Source of the DNA: Argyresthia goedartella
Lineage: Eukaryota > Arthropoda > Insecta > Lepidoptera > Argyresthiidae
Length of the DNA stretch: 64,000 nt
Assembly (NCBI GenBank): GCA_949825045.1
Contig: OX463808.1
Coordinates: 26,845,674-26,909,673, forward strand
Direction: 5' to 3'
Position 1 is the stretch's first letter. Each line of letters starts with the position of its first letter. The notes beneath the pieces were generated by a model. That model saw only the letters and a list, made by a program, of their open reading frames with translations. It ran no database searches and was not told where the DNA came from. This document shows, piece by piece, positions 41,386 to 53,041 of the stretch. The position numbers were made by a program, and so were the translations under genes.

Positions 41386-41649
41386 ACCTAATCCCCTCAG
41401 TTTCGTTTTTAGTTCTTGCATGTGCACAATAATTATTAAAATTAACATAAAACTAACAGAAAATCTCCCCTATTCAGATACGGTGTTATTATCATAGATA
41501 CGGTGTTAGAAAAGGGGAGATTTTCTGAAAATAGAAATAGAAGCCGTTCGCTCCGCTCCTCTCCGCGTCGCGCAACGCTTCGCGTTGCCGCTTCGGCTTG
41601 AACATGTTTAAATTGAGCTGTAATGTATGGAAAGGCGAAGGGAAGCATG
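41386..41649. other. Spacer with foldback and GC-rich patch
   Basis: Holds an inverted pair CAGAAAATCTCCCC (41457-41470) / GGGGAGATTTTCTG (41514-41527), between which AGATACGGTGTTA occurs twice directly. A GC-rich patch follows (GCTCCGCTCCTCTCCGCGTC). No gene. Confidence 0.6.
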
Positions 41650-42245
41650 TGTGGGCTCCTCACCCATACATATTTATATTACACAGATATTTATCACACA
41701 TTTACAATGACACAATTATTATATTTATAATCACACTATTATGCAGTTACAACAATAATATATTTATACAAAATATAAACAAACATAATTATACAATACA
41801 GTTACATAACAACATAATACTACACATACTCAAAACATATAAACAATATTGATTTATATATAAATATGACGGATGAGTGTCGTGCCATGATACACCGCGC
41901 GGAATGCGCGTTATGGAAACAACAGCATAACCGGCTCCTGCGCCGCCTCCCGTCACGCGTCGCCTAGCTCATGCGTGGCGTCCCTCATCAGTCGTGATCC
42001 ATCTCGCATGGCGAAGCTACGCCCGCTTGCTTAATTTCCCTCGCTTATGTGCTTACGCCTTATGTATTTCATTTGCTCGAACTGTTACTTCTCGCTATAA
42101 TCTGTGCTATTGTGTGTGAACTATTACTGTGCTTTCTCCTACTTCCTTTTGCTTTAATAAACTGTATGAACATAAAAATAGTGTGAGTGTATTCACTGTG
42201 CCTTGGACTAGGAACAATATCAAGTACGTACTCCCCGACCTAAAC
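41650..42245 (+). repeat. Gypsy LTR 1 (uninterrupted)
   Basis: About 596 bp: TGTGGGCTCCTCACCC..., an AT-rich first half, the invariable ATGACGGATGAGTGTCGTGC region, and AATAAACTGTATGAAC near the end. Confidence 0.9.
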
Positions 42246-42276
42246 TGGTGACCCCGACGTGATGGGGGGGGAGTGA
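42246..42276 (+). other. Gypsy primer binding site fused to polypurine tract (interior deleted)
   Basis: TGGTGACCCCGACGTGA (primer binding site) is followed at once by TGGGGGGGGAGTGA, which is the polypurine tract found before LTR 3 (56663-56675). The whole coding interior is missing between them. Confidence 0.85.
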
Positions 42277-42317
42277 TGTGGGCTCCTCACCCATACATAT
42301 TTATATTACACAGATAT

Positions 42318-45300
42318 AGATTCTTTTTTGTTTGTGCTGCCCACCCACGTCTCATCTATTATTTGTTATCTTGTATAATCTATTTTCTTCCATATGTACT
42401 ATACTTTTGTAAACCCAGGGTTTGGCTGGGTTCGGGCCTTTCTGTTTTTTTGGATTTGACTTTTTTATTTTTTTGTGTTTTTAGTAGGTTTTATTGTATT
42501 TATTTTATTATATATCTATTTACTATATTATAATTACTCATATGGATACCTTCTTATTTAGTGATAATTACTTCTCCTACTCCGAAAGTGAAGCTTCCGA
42601 TAGCGTAGGAAGTGGATTGTCGTCCACGGACGACGTTTTGCCTATTGCCCTTAAACGTGTGTTTTCCAACCTCAGTAGGAACTTCAACGTCGTTCACATA
42701 AATGCTCAGAGCATTAATTCCAGTCATGTCGACCTTCTCGACTCCTTCAGCGATCAGAGCATTTATGGTATTCTGATCTCCGAATCATTTCTCAAACCCT
42801 CTCTTCCTTCTACCTTGTATGCTCTGCCGGGGTACAGGCTCTATCGGAATGATAGGACGGGCAAGGCTGGTGGCGGTGTTGCTATTTATCTTCGTTCCGA
42901 CATTTCTTGCAAAGTCATCAGCCACTCACCTAGTCTGTACTCTGGATCCGCTGAACACCTCTTTCTTGAGCTATGCCTCCATCACACTAAGGTCCTTCTG
43001 GGTGTCTTCTATAGCCCCTCTCTCCTCATCGACTACTTTGACTCTTTTGAAAGCATCCTTAATGATCTATCTCCTCTATACAGTGACACACTTATCCTAG
43101 GTGATTTCAATACCTGTTTACTTAAAAATGATGTTCGCTCTGCCAAACTCCAGTCTATCGTAAGCTCCCTAAATTTAAATATTCTTCCCCTGAGTGCAAC
43201 TCACTTCCAGCCCCACTGCACCCCCTCTCTCTTGGATCTTATGATTGTTTCTAACATATCCAAGGTTGCAACGCATGGCCAAATTAACGCCCCCTTCTCC
43301 TTTCATGATATGATTTATCTCTCGTTCAAGTTAAGGCCTCCCAAGCGCGCAGGGAAATTCCTGGATATTCGCAGTTTCAAGGGTATGGATCTCAGCTCCC
43401 TTGAGTCTGATGCCGCCTCTATAGACTGGTCCCCTGTCGTCTGTAGTGAGCCCGTTGATGAAAAAGTCCAGCATTTCCAATCGATTGTCCTGAGTTTGTT
43501 CGACAAACATGCTCCTGTCAAAAAGGTTAGGGTCAAACATCTCCCTGCGCCCTGGCTTACTGACACCATCAAGGGTCTGATGGCCCAGAGAAACCGTGCC
43601 AAATGTAGATATAAGAAGGATCCGACAGACGATAATCTCCTTAAACAAACGTCTCCGTAATCGTTGCACCCGTCTTTGTCGAGATGCCAAACGCCGCCAT
43701 ATCTACGAGAGTATTGAGAGTTACACTCCTGCACAGGTTTGGAAGTTCCTGAAGACCCTCGGTGTTGGTAAGTCCCAGGACGCAGTTACCGGTAGTGTCG
43801 ACCTCAACGGTCTCAACAAATTCTTTGCTGTCTCCCCTGTCGTGATGGACCCCCCTGTCAAGGATGCTACCATTCGTTACTTGCGCACCAGAAAGACATC
43901 CAGTAGCTTACCTTTCAACCTCAGGTCTGTCGGAGTTGGCGCAGTAAAGAAGGCTTTGCTAGCAATATCGTCAAAGGCTATAGGTGATGACAAGATCTGC
44001 TTTCAGATGGTTTTCAGTGTACTTGATCATTTGTTACAACCCATAACGCATATAATCAATGCGTCGCTGAGCGAGTACTGCTTCCCGAGCCAGTGGAAAA
44101 GAGCATTAGTGTTACCCCTACCTAAAACGTCTAACCCGTCCTCCTTCAAAGAGTTCCGTCCCATTTCCATCCTACCAATCCTTTCCAAAATCCTTGAATC
44201 AATTGTCCACACCCAGCTGTCCTCGTACCTTTCCTCCATGAATTAACTGAACCCTTTTCAGTCTGGTTTTAGACCGGGGCATAGCACCACCACAGCACTA
44301 CTCAAGGTAACTGACGATATCCAACTGGCAATGGATAAGAAGCAGCTGACAGTCCTGACTCTCCTAGACTTTAGCAGCGCCTTCAACTGCGTCGACTTCG
44401 ATATACTTGTTGAAATCTTAAAATCGCTTAACGTCTCTTCACACTCGGTTCGCTGGTTTGACTCTTACTTGAGAGACCGCCAGCAGCGCCTCAAGTCTGA
44501 AGAGGTCACTACAGAATGGTGCAAGCTCTCTACAGGTGTTCCGCAGGGTGGCATCCTTTCCCCTCTTCTCTTCTCAGTTTTCATCAATTCCATCTCGGAT
44601 GTATTGTCTTCCTCGTATCATCTTTATGCAGATGACCTTCAAATTTATCGGCATTTTCCCCTGTGTGATCTGACTTCGACTGTTGAGGCTTTGAATGCTG
44701 ACTTCGACAACATCAGGAAATGGTCTCTTTCGTATGGGCTATTAGTCAACCCGGAGTCAAGTCTCAGGTGATGATACTAGGTACACGGCACTTACTTGAT
44801 TTGTTGCAGAATTTGTTGCAGAATTTGTTGCAGAAATGTTGATCCCGTTCTATTTGACGGTACCATTGTCAAGTATAGCGAAAAAGCCAAAAATCTTGGC
44901 GTTGTTTTTGACAATCTATTATCCTGGTCGCCCCATGTTTGTGAGGTCAGCAGACGAGTCTTTGCATCCTTTCATTCTCTTCGGCGTTTGCAGTTCTTCC
45001 TGCCTAGGCAGATTAAAATCATGCTAGCTCAGACCCTTCTTCTGCCTTTAATAGACTACGCCGATGTTTGCTGGGCCAGTGCGAACGAAGATCTACTGAA
45101 CAAACTCGAGCGACTCCAAAATCTCGGGATTCGGTTTATTTTCGGACTTCGTAAGTACGACCACGTGTCCCAATATCGTAGGGAATTAGGCTGGCTCCCG
45201 ATCCGACTTCGTCGTGATATGCACATTCTCTCCTTCCTCTTCAAAATTTTGAGAAATCCGTGCTACCCTGCATATCTTCGTGAACGTTTTGAGTATCTTT

Positions 45301-45763
45301 TCTCAGGGGATAGACTTCGGAGATCTCACACGGTGTCACTTTTGTCAATTCCTCAGCACAACACTGTTGCTTACGAGCACTCGTTTAGGTTAAGGGCAAT
45401 ACGTTTGTGGAATGCACTTCCTTGCGCTATAAGGGATTGCAAATCCTTGGTCACTTTCAAGAAAAAATTGAAACAGCATCTCCTCTCTTCCGAATAGTGG
45501 GTATCTCATAGTATTTATGTATATCTATTTATTTATTTTATAGTAATTACGTAGGGTGTTTTGTGATTTATTTGATAGTATATTTATTTTATTTATTTCT
45601 TTTAACTCTTAATTGTACACTAGGACTACCTCTCTATATTTTATTTTTCTCTTTTCTTCACAGGTTAGCTGTAAGAAATTTCTTTTTAGAAATAAGCTCA
45701 CCTTTGCATACTGTTTCTGTTATAATTTCCACTGTGTTTTCTGTGCAATAAAGGATTATTATT
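42318..45763 (+). mobile_element. LINE family A, copy 3 (lacks ORF1)
   Basis: Inserted in Gypsy LTR 2 after CAGATAT; a short ATAT duplication may flank it. Contains a 5' leader, ORF2 in several frames and a 3' UTR with the variant hairpin ATTTCT-TTTT-AGAAAT (45678-45693), ending GTGCAATAAAGGATTATTATT. Confidence 0.88.
42542..45497 (+). pseudogene. LINE A copy 3 ORF2 (three frame breaks and a stop)
   Basis: ATG at 42542 by homology with copies 1 and 2 (an upstream ATG at 42494 is in leader). Pieces: endonuclease to 43660 (NFNVVHINAQSI, LGDFNTCLL, SFHDMIYLSFK), frameshift near 43640, RT N-terminus 43596-44246, TAA at 44244-44246, RT core 44247-44771 with intact YADD (HLYADDLQIY), frameshift near 44755, and the C-terminal part 44796-45497 (RRLQFFLPRQIKIMLAQTLL). 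A 12-bp tandem repeat TTGTTGCAGAAT x3 (44801-44836) lies at the third break. Confidence 0.9.
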
Positions 45764-46188
45764 ATATTCATCACACATTTACAATGACACAATTATTATA
45801 TTTATAATCACACTATTATACAGTTACAACAATAATATATTTATACAAAATATAAACAAAATTAATTATACAATACAGTTACATAACAACATAATACTAC
45901 ACATACTCAAAACATATAAACAATATTGATTTATATATAATTATGACGGATGAGTGTCGTGCCATGATACACCGTGCGGAATGCGCGTTATGGAAACAAC
46001 AGCATAACCGGCTCCTGCGCCGCCACCCGTCGCGCGTCGCCTAGCTCATGCGTGGCGTCCCTCATCAGTCGTGATCCATCTCACACGGCGAAGCTACGCT
46101 CGCTTGCTTAATTTCCCTCGCTTATGTGCTTACGCCTTATGTATTTCATTTGCTCGAACTGTTACTTCTCGCAATAATCTGTGGTATT

Positions 46189-46503
46189 TATTGGGCAGTA
46201 CGTGGCGTAGTTGTTTAAAGGTTTCGGGAATGAAAATACTTCCTGGTTGATATTCCCGTATTTATTGTGTCAGCAATAAATAGTACGCGAATTATGACAA
46301 ATACAAGCAGAAGCAGTTTAACAGCGATTAGATTTAGAATTATATTTTATCAGCGCAGCACCACACAAGCAATAATTCACAAGAGACGGAAAGAGAGAGA
46401 ACGCCATATTTAAAAAGTATAAACGTCACATTTCACAGATTAAATTATTACCATTAGTAGTGATGTGAAAATGTTAGGATACCATCAGATTCAATTTTTC
46501 ACA
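46189..46503 (-). repeat. Copia 3' LTR
   Basis: 315 bp; in element orientation it starts TGTGAAAAATTGAATC and ends CTGCCCAATA. Preceded, in element orientation, by the polypurine-like AAGGCGGAG. Confidence 0.92.
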
Positions 46504-46675
46504 CTCCGCCTTAGACTAACATTACAACATGCCAATAGTCAAATTATCTACATGCTCTACATCTAACATGCTAACAAAGAGAAAACAAAAAACTCTACAT
46601 TGACTCTATAAAATAAAATATTTAGAGACCACTCTACATTTATAGAAGTCAAAAAAGCTCTACATGTTAGAAATT

Positions 46676-47745
46676 TTACAATTGACTGACTGGCTTTACA
46701 TTAATGTCAAATATAAAATTACAATGCTTTTCTCTACACAATGGTTTGGTAAATACATCGGCTATCATTTTATCTGTAGGTAAATATTTTACACTTATAA
46801 ATCCGTTCTGTATAAGATCTTTTACATAATGATAGCGCAAATCTATATGCTTAGTCTTTTTATGAGAGTATTCCTTAACAAGCAAAAGTTTCTGAGTACT
46901 TTGGTTATCATTGTATACAACTACACTTATTTTTTTGTCTACGATTTCCGACAAGAAATTTTTAACAAAACAAATGTCTTTGCAAACATCAGCATGGGCT
47001 AAGTATTCGGCCTCTGTGCTGGATAGCGCTGTAGAGCGTTGCTTTCTAGCCTCCCAATTTATAACATTTTGACCAAACCGAATGACAAAGCCTGAATACG
47101 ACTTTCTGTCGGTTAAATCATTGGCCCAATCTGCGTCTGCGTATGCATTTATATTTAAGTTACAACTTTTGACAAAATGCAAACCATAGTTAATGGTGCC
47201 CGCTAAATAACGTAGAACACGCTTAGCAGCTTGCCAGTGACTTAAGCCAAAACAGTTACTAAACTGACCAAGTTGACTGCATGCATATGAAATATCAGGT
47301 CTAGTGCATACAGCCAAGTACCTACTACTAGACTACCTAGCAACTCTCTGTACTTGTACATTTCATCCTGTAAGCAGTCATCGTCAGACTTTTCTAACTT
47401 ACAGTTAACAGGCAATGGTGTGGAAACTGGCTTACAGTTAATCATATTGAACTTAACTAACAATCTCCTTATGTATTCACATTGGTCCAATATTAAAATA
47501 TCATTATTTCTAGTGACATTTATGCCTAGGCAACTTTTCAGAACACCTAAATGTCTAACTTGAAATTCATTCTGTAACAATGGTAAAATAGAGTTTAGAC
47601 AGTTACTGTGAAAAATGTAAAGTCATCCACATAGAGAGCTATTATTACATACTCAGTTTTCAATTTTCTAACATAAACACATGGTTCACATTTACTTTGG
47701 ACATATCCATTTTTAACTAAAACATCATGTACTCTATTATTCTAC
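46676..47745 (-). pseudogene. Copia RT end and RNase H (frameshifted)
   Basis: On the minus strand: YVIIALYVDDFTFF (catalytic YVDD, ~47610-47650), frameshift, FQVRHLGVLKSCLGINVTRN (47242-47580), frameshift, then RPDISYACSQLGQFSNCF, INAYADADWANDLTDRKSYS, STEAEYLAHADVCKD, YNDNQSTQKLL, KHIDLRYHYVKDL (46676-47317). The last block is the Copia RNase H. Confidence 0.87.
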
Positions 47746-48518
47746 ATACGGCTGGCCTGCTTTAAACCATATAAACTTTTATTCAACAAACAGACTTTAC
47801 TATTATCACCATTTGTAAATCCAGTTGGCTGTTCCATGTATATAGTTTCTTCTAACTCTCCATTGAGAAAAGCAGTGGTAACATCGACATGATCGATACT
47901 TAAATTTAATTCGTTAGAAAGAGCAAATAGAATTCTCATCGTAGAGTGACGAACAACTGGCGAGAAAGTGTCATTGTAGTCGAGACCTGCCTTTTGCGTA
48001 AAGCCACAAGCAACCAACCTAGCTTTGTACCTATCGAACTTACCTGTTGCATCGTGTTTCTTCTTGTAGACCCACTTGCATTTAACCACGTTATGACCTT
48101 TCGGCCGTTCCACAAGTCGCCAGACATTGTTCCGCAATAGCGAGTCATACTCACACTGCATGGCTGACTGCCACTCACCTTTTTCAGACGAATTCATTGC
48201 ATCATCATATGTTGTAGGCTCCTCATTAAAGGTCTGCTCTACCATATAACTAGATAAGTCAAAATCACGATACTTTTGGGGTATGCTCCCTCTCGTACTA
48301 AGCACGGGACGGAGTTCAGTCTCAGTTCCGGCTGGACCAGTTACTCCTCCTTGAGGTGCAGACGCCGGCCGACGATCGGGGGCATCCTTGTGAGGGCTCT
48401 CATCCTCATCGCCGTCGTCACCAGTGCAGTACTGATCAGAGTTTGGAGATCTTGGCTCCTCATCTGAAAATGCATTTAATTCATGATTAGACTCACCACT
48501 AGTTATAATTTCATTCAT
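47742..48518 (-). pseudogene. Copia reverse transcriptase N-terminal part
   Basis: WQSAMQCEYDSLLRNNVWRL, VVKCKWVYKKKHDATGKFDR, YKARLVACGFTQKAGLDYND, LSIDHVDVTTAFLNGELEET and LLNKSLYGLKQASRM, then TAG at 47742-47744 within the conserved block. Preceded by an acidic linker with Gly/Ala-rich segments. Confidence 0.88.
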
Positions 48519-48524
48519 ATTGGG

Positions 48525-49301
48525 TTAAATAATAATGTCATTATTATTAATATTCTCATTATTTGATTCAATATTATCATTACAATTATTTTCATTATCG
48601 ACCATAATATCATTATTTGATTTATTATAATTATCATGTATGTCAAATGAAATAAAATCTCTTCCTCTCTCATATGAAACACAGCCATCATTATAAAACT
48701 TGTCTTCTAGAAAGACAACGTCCCTAGAATAGACAATTTTGTGAGGGTTAAGAGGGTCAACAAGACGATATCCTTTAGTGGTTTCACCATAACCAACGAA
48801 CACAAAAGCTTTTGACTTAGCATCAAGCTTTCTTCGTTTTTGTTGAGGTACCAAGGCATAAGCTATGCAGCCGAAGACACGCAGGTGACTAAGGTCCACA
48901 GGCGAACCTGTCCACTCACGCTCAGGAACCGATCCCGACAGCGCACTGGTAGGGGATCTGTTTTTCAGATAAATGGCCGTCATAACGGCCTCACCCCAGT
49001 AGCGACTCGGAAGACCACAGTTCTGAAGCATACATCTAGCCTTTTCCATAATGGTTCTATTAACACGCTCGGATATACCATTCTGCTGTGGGCAGTAAGG
49101 CACCGAGGTTTGGTGAATAATACCTTCCTTTTGCAAATAAGACCTTAACTGATCATTGCAATACTCAGACCCATTGTCAGATCGTAGAACTTTAATAGGC
49201 TTCCCTATTTGCTTTTCGACAAAATTTTTAAAAACTAGAAAATGAGAACTCGCCTCAGATTTATTTTTCATTAAAAAACCAAAGGTTTTCCTTGTAGTCA
49301 T
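48525..49301 (-). pseudogene. Copia integrase core and C-terminal region
   Basis: LRSDNGSEYCNDQLRSYLQK (Asp), QQNGISERVNRTIMEKARCM (Glu), then YWGEAVMTAIYLKNRSPT, LRVFGCIAYALVP and FVGYGETTKGYRL. It ends in an Asn-rich segment and a TAA at 48525-48527. The first catalytic Asp lies in the preceding frame. Confidence 0.88.
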
Positions 49302-50094
49302 CTGTGAAGGTCAGTAGATACTTTGCTCCACCCACGCTGGTGCCCTGCATTGGACCACAGACATCACTGTATATGAGTTCTAGTGGTTGTGATGCTCGAG
49401 TTGCGCTGCTTGGGTAAGGTTTGGAGTGCATCTTGCCTTGTAAACAAGGCACACACTCAACAAGCTTCTCCTTATCCTGCAAACACACACCAGTACATGC
49501 ACCGTCACCACTTAGTTTAACAATACTTTTTTGTCCTAGATGGCCCAGCCGACGATGTAGAACATCAATCGGCACTGTCACCGCATTGGCACTCACTGTC
49601 CCTTGCCTAGATTGCAGAGGCATGGAATGCCCATTCTCCGGTACCTTCACTTTAAACAAACTTCCCATTCTAGCTGCGAAAAGAACTTGGTTGCCAGTAA
49701 CTTTACAATTCTGCATAACCCTACAACCTTTCTTATCAAAACATACAACAAAGCCATTATCAACAATCTTATTTACAGACAGTAAATTTGTGGATAGACA
49801 TGGAACCACCATCACATCTTTTAGCAAAATATTATCATCAGATACAGACACTTCACCAGTTCCATTGCACACTAACTGATCTCCATTTGCAATAGAAACA
49901 ACATTTTTACTATGTTTAAAGTTCCTCACCATATTCTGATCATTAGTCATGTGTGCCGTCGCTCCACTGTCCATAACAAAGAGTTTGTCCCCTTGAGCCG
50001 TCATCGCTGACGCATACATCACATGCTGTGTTGACTTTTTGTCTCGTTTCTTCTTATAACACCTCTTCTCTGTATGTCCAGGCTTATGGGACAT
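49261..50094 (-). pseudogene. Copia protease and integrase N-terminus
   Basis: A zinc-knuckle end (HKPGHTEKRC), KKSTQHVMYASA, protease LFVMDSGATAHMTND, LLSVNKIVDNGFVV, then the HHCC integrase motif (HRRLGHLGQK ... CVPCLQGKM) and YSDVCGPMQ with LTFTDDYKENL. A frameshift near 49270 separates it from the integrase core. The knuckle is interrupted upstream by a foldback at 50057-50111. Confidence 0.88.
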
Positions 50095-50111
50095 ACAGAG
50101 AAGAGGTGTTA
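50057..50111. repeat. Foldback: 23-bp perfect arms, 9-nt loop, within Copia gag zinc knuckle
   Basis: Arm 50057-50079 (TAACACCTCTTCTCTGTATG...) and exact complement 50089-50111. The left arm is ordinary Copia coding sequence (HTEKRCY); the right arm is an inverted copy that breaks the frame. Confidence 0.92.
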
Positions 50112-50642
50112 CATGGCTTATTCACAGACAGATTTCTTCTTACTGAAATATGCATTAGCCTTATCTTCATGAGTACTGTGACTCAACTCCTCTTGCAGTA
50201 ACCTTGTTCTTACCAACTCACTCGTGAGTTGTTTGGTGAGACAGGCTGTTTCCAGACTCGAGACGAGCACATCAAACTGCTGAGGCAGTCCACTCAACAG
50301 TATTTCAGCGACTTCACTGTCTTCAATGATTTTATTTATGTCAGCTTAAAGTTGTTGGACAAGCATCATCACACCATTGATGTACTCGGTCATAGAAGTG
50401 TATTGAGAGTATTCCGCACGATGCAGCTGGCGCAATAACACCACGCGACGATACAGTCCTTTGTGTTCGAAGATCTCTGCTAGCTTCGTCCACGCTTCTT
50501 TTGCAGTCTCCGCACTGCGCACATATTGGTAGCATGACGGGTGTAACGACAAGGAAATGCGCGCTAGCGCACGTTGATCACGTGCAGGATCTTCTATCGC
50601 ATTAGCCGCGGTGATGCAGCTCCATAAATTCTCCAGGGTCAA
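50112..50642 (-). pseudogene. Copia gag (stop and foldback)
   Basis: 50346-50642: AARISLSLHPS-type gag segment (RALARISLSLHPSCYQYVRS, AETAKEAWTKLAEIFEHKGL, RRVVLLRQLHRAEYSQ), then a TAA near 50346 and, in the same direction, VAEILLSGLPQQFDVLVSSL and KQLTSELVRTRLLQEE, ending in the foldback. Capsid-like UBN2/DUF4219-type gag by style. The upstream start lies at about 50760. Confidence 0.8.
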
Positions 50643-50813
50643 AATGGCCTTGACGGCAAACTTCCATGTGGCGTAGTTGCGCCATCGACCAGGCGTTCAA
50701 TGTTGTAATTGTTAGTAAGGTTAGGCTGATGCTGGGGCAGCTACTGCTGCTGTTGCTGCTGATTCGACATTTTTCGGCTCCGTGCCGGGCGGGAACACGC
50801 TGGTCCCATAACC
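50643..50813 (-). other. Copia 5' leader and primer binding site
   Basis: Adjacent to the LTR, in element orientation, GGTTATGGGACCAGCGTG is a plausible primer binding region of the initiator-Met half-tRNA type used by insect Copia elements (by analogy). Gag start codons lie within this segment. Confidence 0.55.
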
Positions 50814-51128
50814 TATTGGGCAGTACGTGGCGTAGTTGTTTAAAGGTTTCGGGAATGAAAATACTTCCTGGTTGATATTCCCGTATTTATTGTGTCAGCA
50901 ATAAATAGTACGCAAATTACGACAAATACAAGCAGAAGCAGTTTAACAGCGATTAGATTTAGAATTATATTTTATCAGCGCAGCACCACACAAGCAATAA
51001 TTCACAAGAGACGGAAAGAGAGAGAACGCCATATTTAAAAAGTATAAACGTCACATTTCACAGATTAAATTATTACCATTAGTAGTGATGTGAAAATGTT
51101 AGGATACCATCAGATTCAATCTTTCACA
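50814..51128 (-). repeat. Copia 5' LTR
   Basis: 315 bp; three substitutions relative to the other LTR (GCGAATTATG vs GCAAATTACG, TTTTTC vs TCTTTC). Confidence 0.92.
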
Positions 51129-51265
51129 GTATTGTCTGTTAACTATTACTGTGCTTTCTCCTACTTCCTTCTGCTTTAATAAACTATATAAACATAAAAA
51201 TAGTGTGAGTGTATTCACTGTGCCTTGGACTAGGAACAATATCAGGTACGACTACCCCACCTAAA

Positions 51266-51415
51266 ATGGTGACCCCAAAAAACACCTTATTGGAGAAGAT
51301 GAGTGATAATGCTGGAGGCAGTAGCAGCGAGGACTGGACAAAAACGGTCAACAAGAACGAGGATTTAGTGAGCAATGGCCGACGTCGATGAACGCGAGTC
51401 GGTCGGTGTTGGGCA
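51266..51415 (+). pseudogene. Gypsy primer binding site and gag N-terminus (truncated)
   Basis: TGGTGACCCC follows LTR 2, then an open stretch NTLLEKMSDNAGGSSSEDW and TVNKNEDLVSNGRRR that stops at 51389-51391. It is cut off by the BEL LTR starting at 51416. Confidence 0.6.
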
Positions 51416-51606
51416 TGTTGATGGAAGGAAACCACACACGTAGCTTGAAGATAGACTTTTATTGCGAAAGCACCGAAAATTAGATTGAGTAACGCACACG
51501 CAGTGAGCGATGGAGGCAGAGAAAACGAATTTAAAAACTAACAGAGTTGCCATTATTTTGTAATAGAAAACACCTAAAATTTACTTAAATGTTGGTGTTG
51601 CCAACA
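51416..51606 (-). repeat. LTR of BEL/Pao element 3
   Basis: About 191 bp. In element orientation it starts TGTTGGCAACACCAACATTT and ends TTCCTTCCATCAACA, with GCAATAAAAGTCTATCTTC inside as the poly(A) signal region. A 37-base piece of this region recurs at 54163-54198, followed there by poly(A). Confidence 0.78.
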
Positions 51607-52250
51607 TGCTCGCCTCTAAAAAAGGATATTTTTAAACAATGTAAATGTAATTTGAAACAATTTTAACCTTGCAATAATATTGCTTACATTAGAAGGTACT
51701 ACTACTATGTGAATCAAACAATTTTGAGTAATAGTAAAACTATAAATTATACTTAACTATTATATATTATTTAATTTATTAAATGTTACAAACAATGTTT
51801 TGCTTACGAGATTCAATAAACAATTGAACATTTTTGGGTAAGTACCCTGTGATTTACTTAACTATTATATATTATTTAATTTATTAAATGTTACAAACAA
51901 CGTTTTGCTTATGACATTCAATAAACAATTGAACATTTTTGGGTAAGTACCCTGTGATTTAACTATAAATTACTTTACATAAAAGATGTAGGCAACAAAG
52001 TGGTTTACTTGTTATTTTTAACAAACAATTTGAGGATACACTCATTATATTAAAGACTACTTAAAAGATATTTAACACATTTTTATATTTTTTTAAATTC
52101 TATTTATGCTTAGCAAAGTTACACATCGTTACACAAAGCCATCCGCCAGGCCAGCAAACTAGGCAATAAACACATGGATAGACAAAAATAGGTAGGTATC
52201 TGATTGTGTGTAAATATGATACTATGCCTGTCGGGAAATGACCCAGGAAA
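51607..52250 (-). other. BEL element 3 3' untranslated region with 105-bp tandem duplication
   Basis: AT-rich, no gene. Units 51751-51855 and 51856-51960 are near-identical (ACTTAACTATTATATATTAT ... TTTGGGTAAGTACCCTGTGA). Confidence 0.8.
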
Positions 52251-52972
52251 CTATTAAAAAAAACATCACTCCCCATTAATTGGAAAGAGGCACACCTTTG
52301 TAATTGACCTTACATGGTCAATTACCTTACATGACCTTAGATGTCACCACTTCGAAGGCCCTAACCTTATTATCTGCACCAGGGAATACCTTAGTTATGC
52401 GTGCCATGACGTAAAGGGGGGAGTATTGTCTTCACGTAGCAATACTAAGTCTCCTATTTTTACATTAGGACAGTCAGTTTTCCACTTTGGCCTAGACTGT
52501 AAAACATTAAGATAATGTTTATGCCAGGACTTCCAGAAGGATTATACCATCTTGTTCGTTACATTCCACATCCTAAGTTGAGTAATAGGTACATCATTTA
52601 AATCGTGTTGCGGTCACGACATAAGAGCCCTGCCAGTTAAGAAATGCCCCGGTGTGAGGTAAGTGTAATCGTTGCAGTCAGAAGACAGTGGTAAGAGGGG
52701 CCTCGAGTTCAGCACCGCTTCTATTTGTGATAAGACTGTGTTTAATTCTTCATAGGTGAGTACATTAGTGCCAAGTACACGTTTCAAATGGTGCTTTGTG
52801 CTTTTAACAGCCGCTTCCCACAAACCACCAAACACAGGAGAGTACTTGGGTATAAAGTGGAAATTGATACCATGTTGCAAACTATAATTATTTACCTGTG
52901 TTTGATGGTCTTGGGAGCGGAGAACCTTATATAAATCGGCCAACTGGTTTCTAGCTCCTACAAAGGTACTTG

Positions 52973-53030
52973 CGTTGTCGCAATATACGTCGTGCGGGAG
53001 ATTTCCCGCACGACGTATATTGCGACAACG
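52973..53030. repeat. Foldback 1 of a pair: 27-bp perfect arms, loop GATT
   Basis: Arm 52973-52999, loop 53000-53003, exact complement 53004-53030. Within the BEL integrase gene. Confidence 0.93.
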
Positions 53031-53041
53031 CGACAATATTT

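Larger units (their letters stand above)
46189..51128 (-). mobile_element. Copia LTR retrotransposon (4940 bp) inserted in Gypsy LTR 2
   Basis: Minus strand. LTRs of 315 bp (46189-46503, 50814-51128) with three substitutions between them that I can count (about 1%). Five-base target duplication GTATT (46184-46188 and 51129-51133). Gene order gag - protease - integrase - RT - RNase H. Recent, but coding regions carry several stops and frameshifts. Confidence 0.95.
42277..51265 (+). repeat. Gypsy LTR 2, split by LINE A copy 3 and a Copia element
   Basis: LTR pieces at 42277-42317, 45764-46188 and 51129-51265 join into one LTR when the LINE (42318-45763) and the Copia element (46189-51128) are removed. 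It ends CCACCTAAAA and is followed by a TGGTGACCCC primer binding site. Confidence 0.88.
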
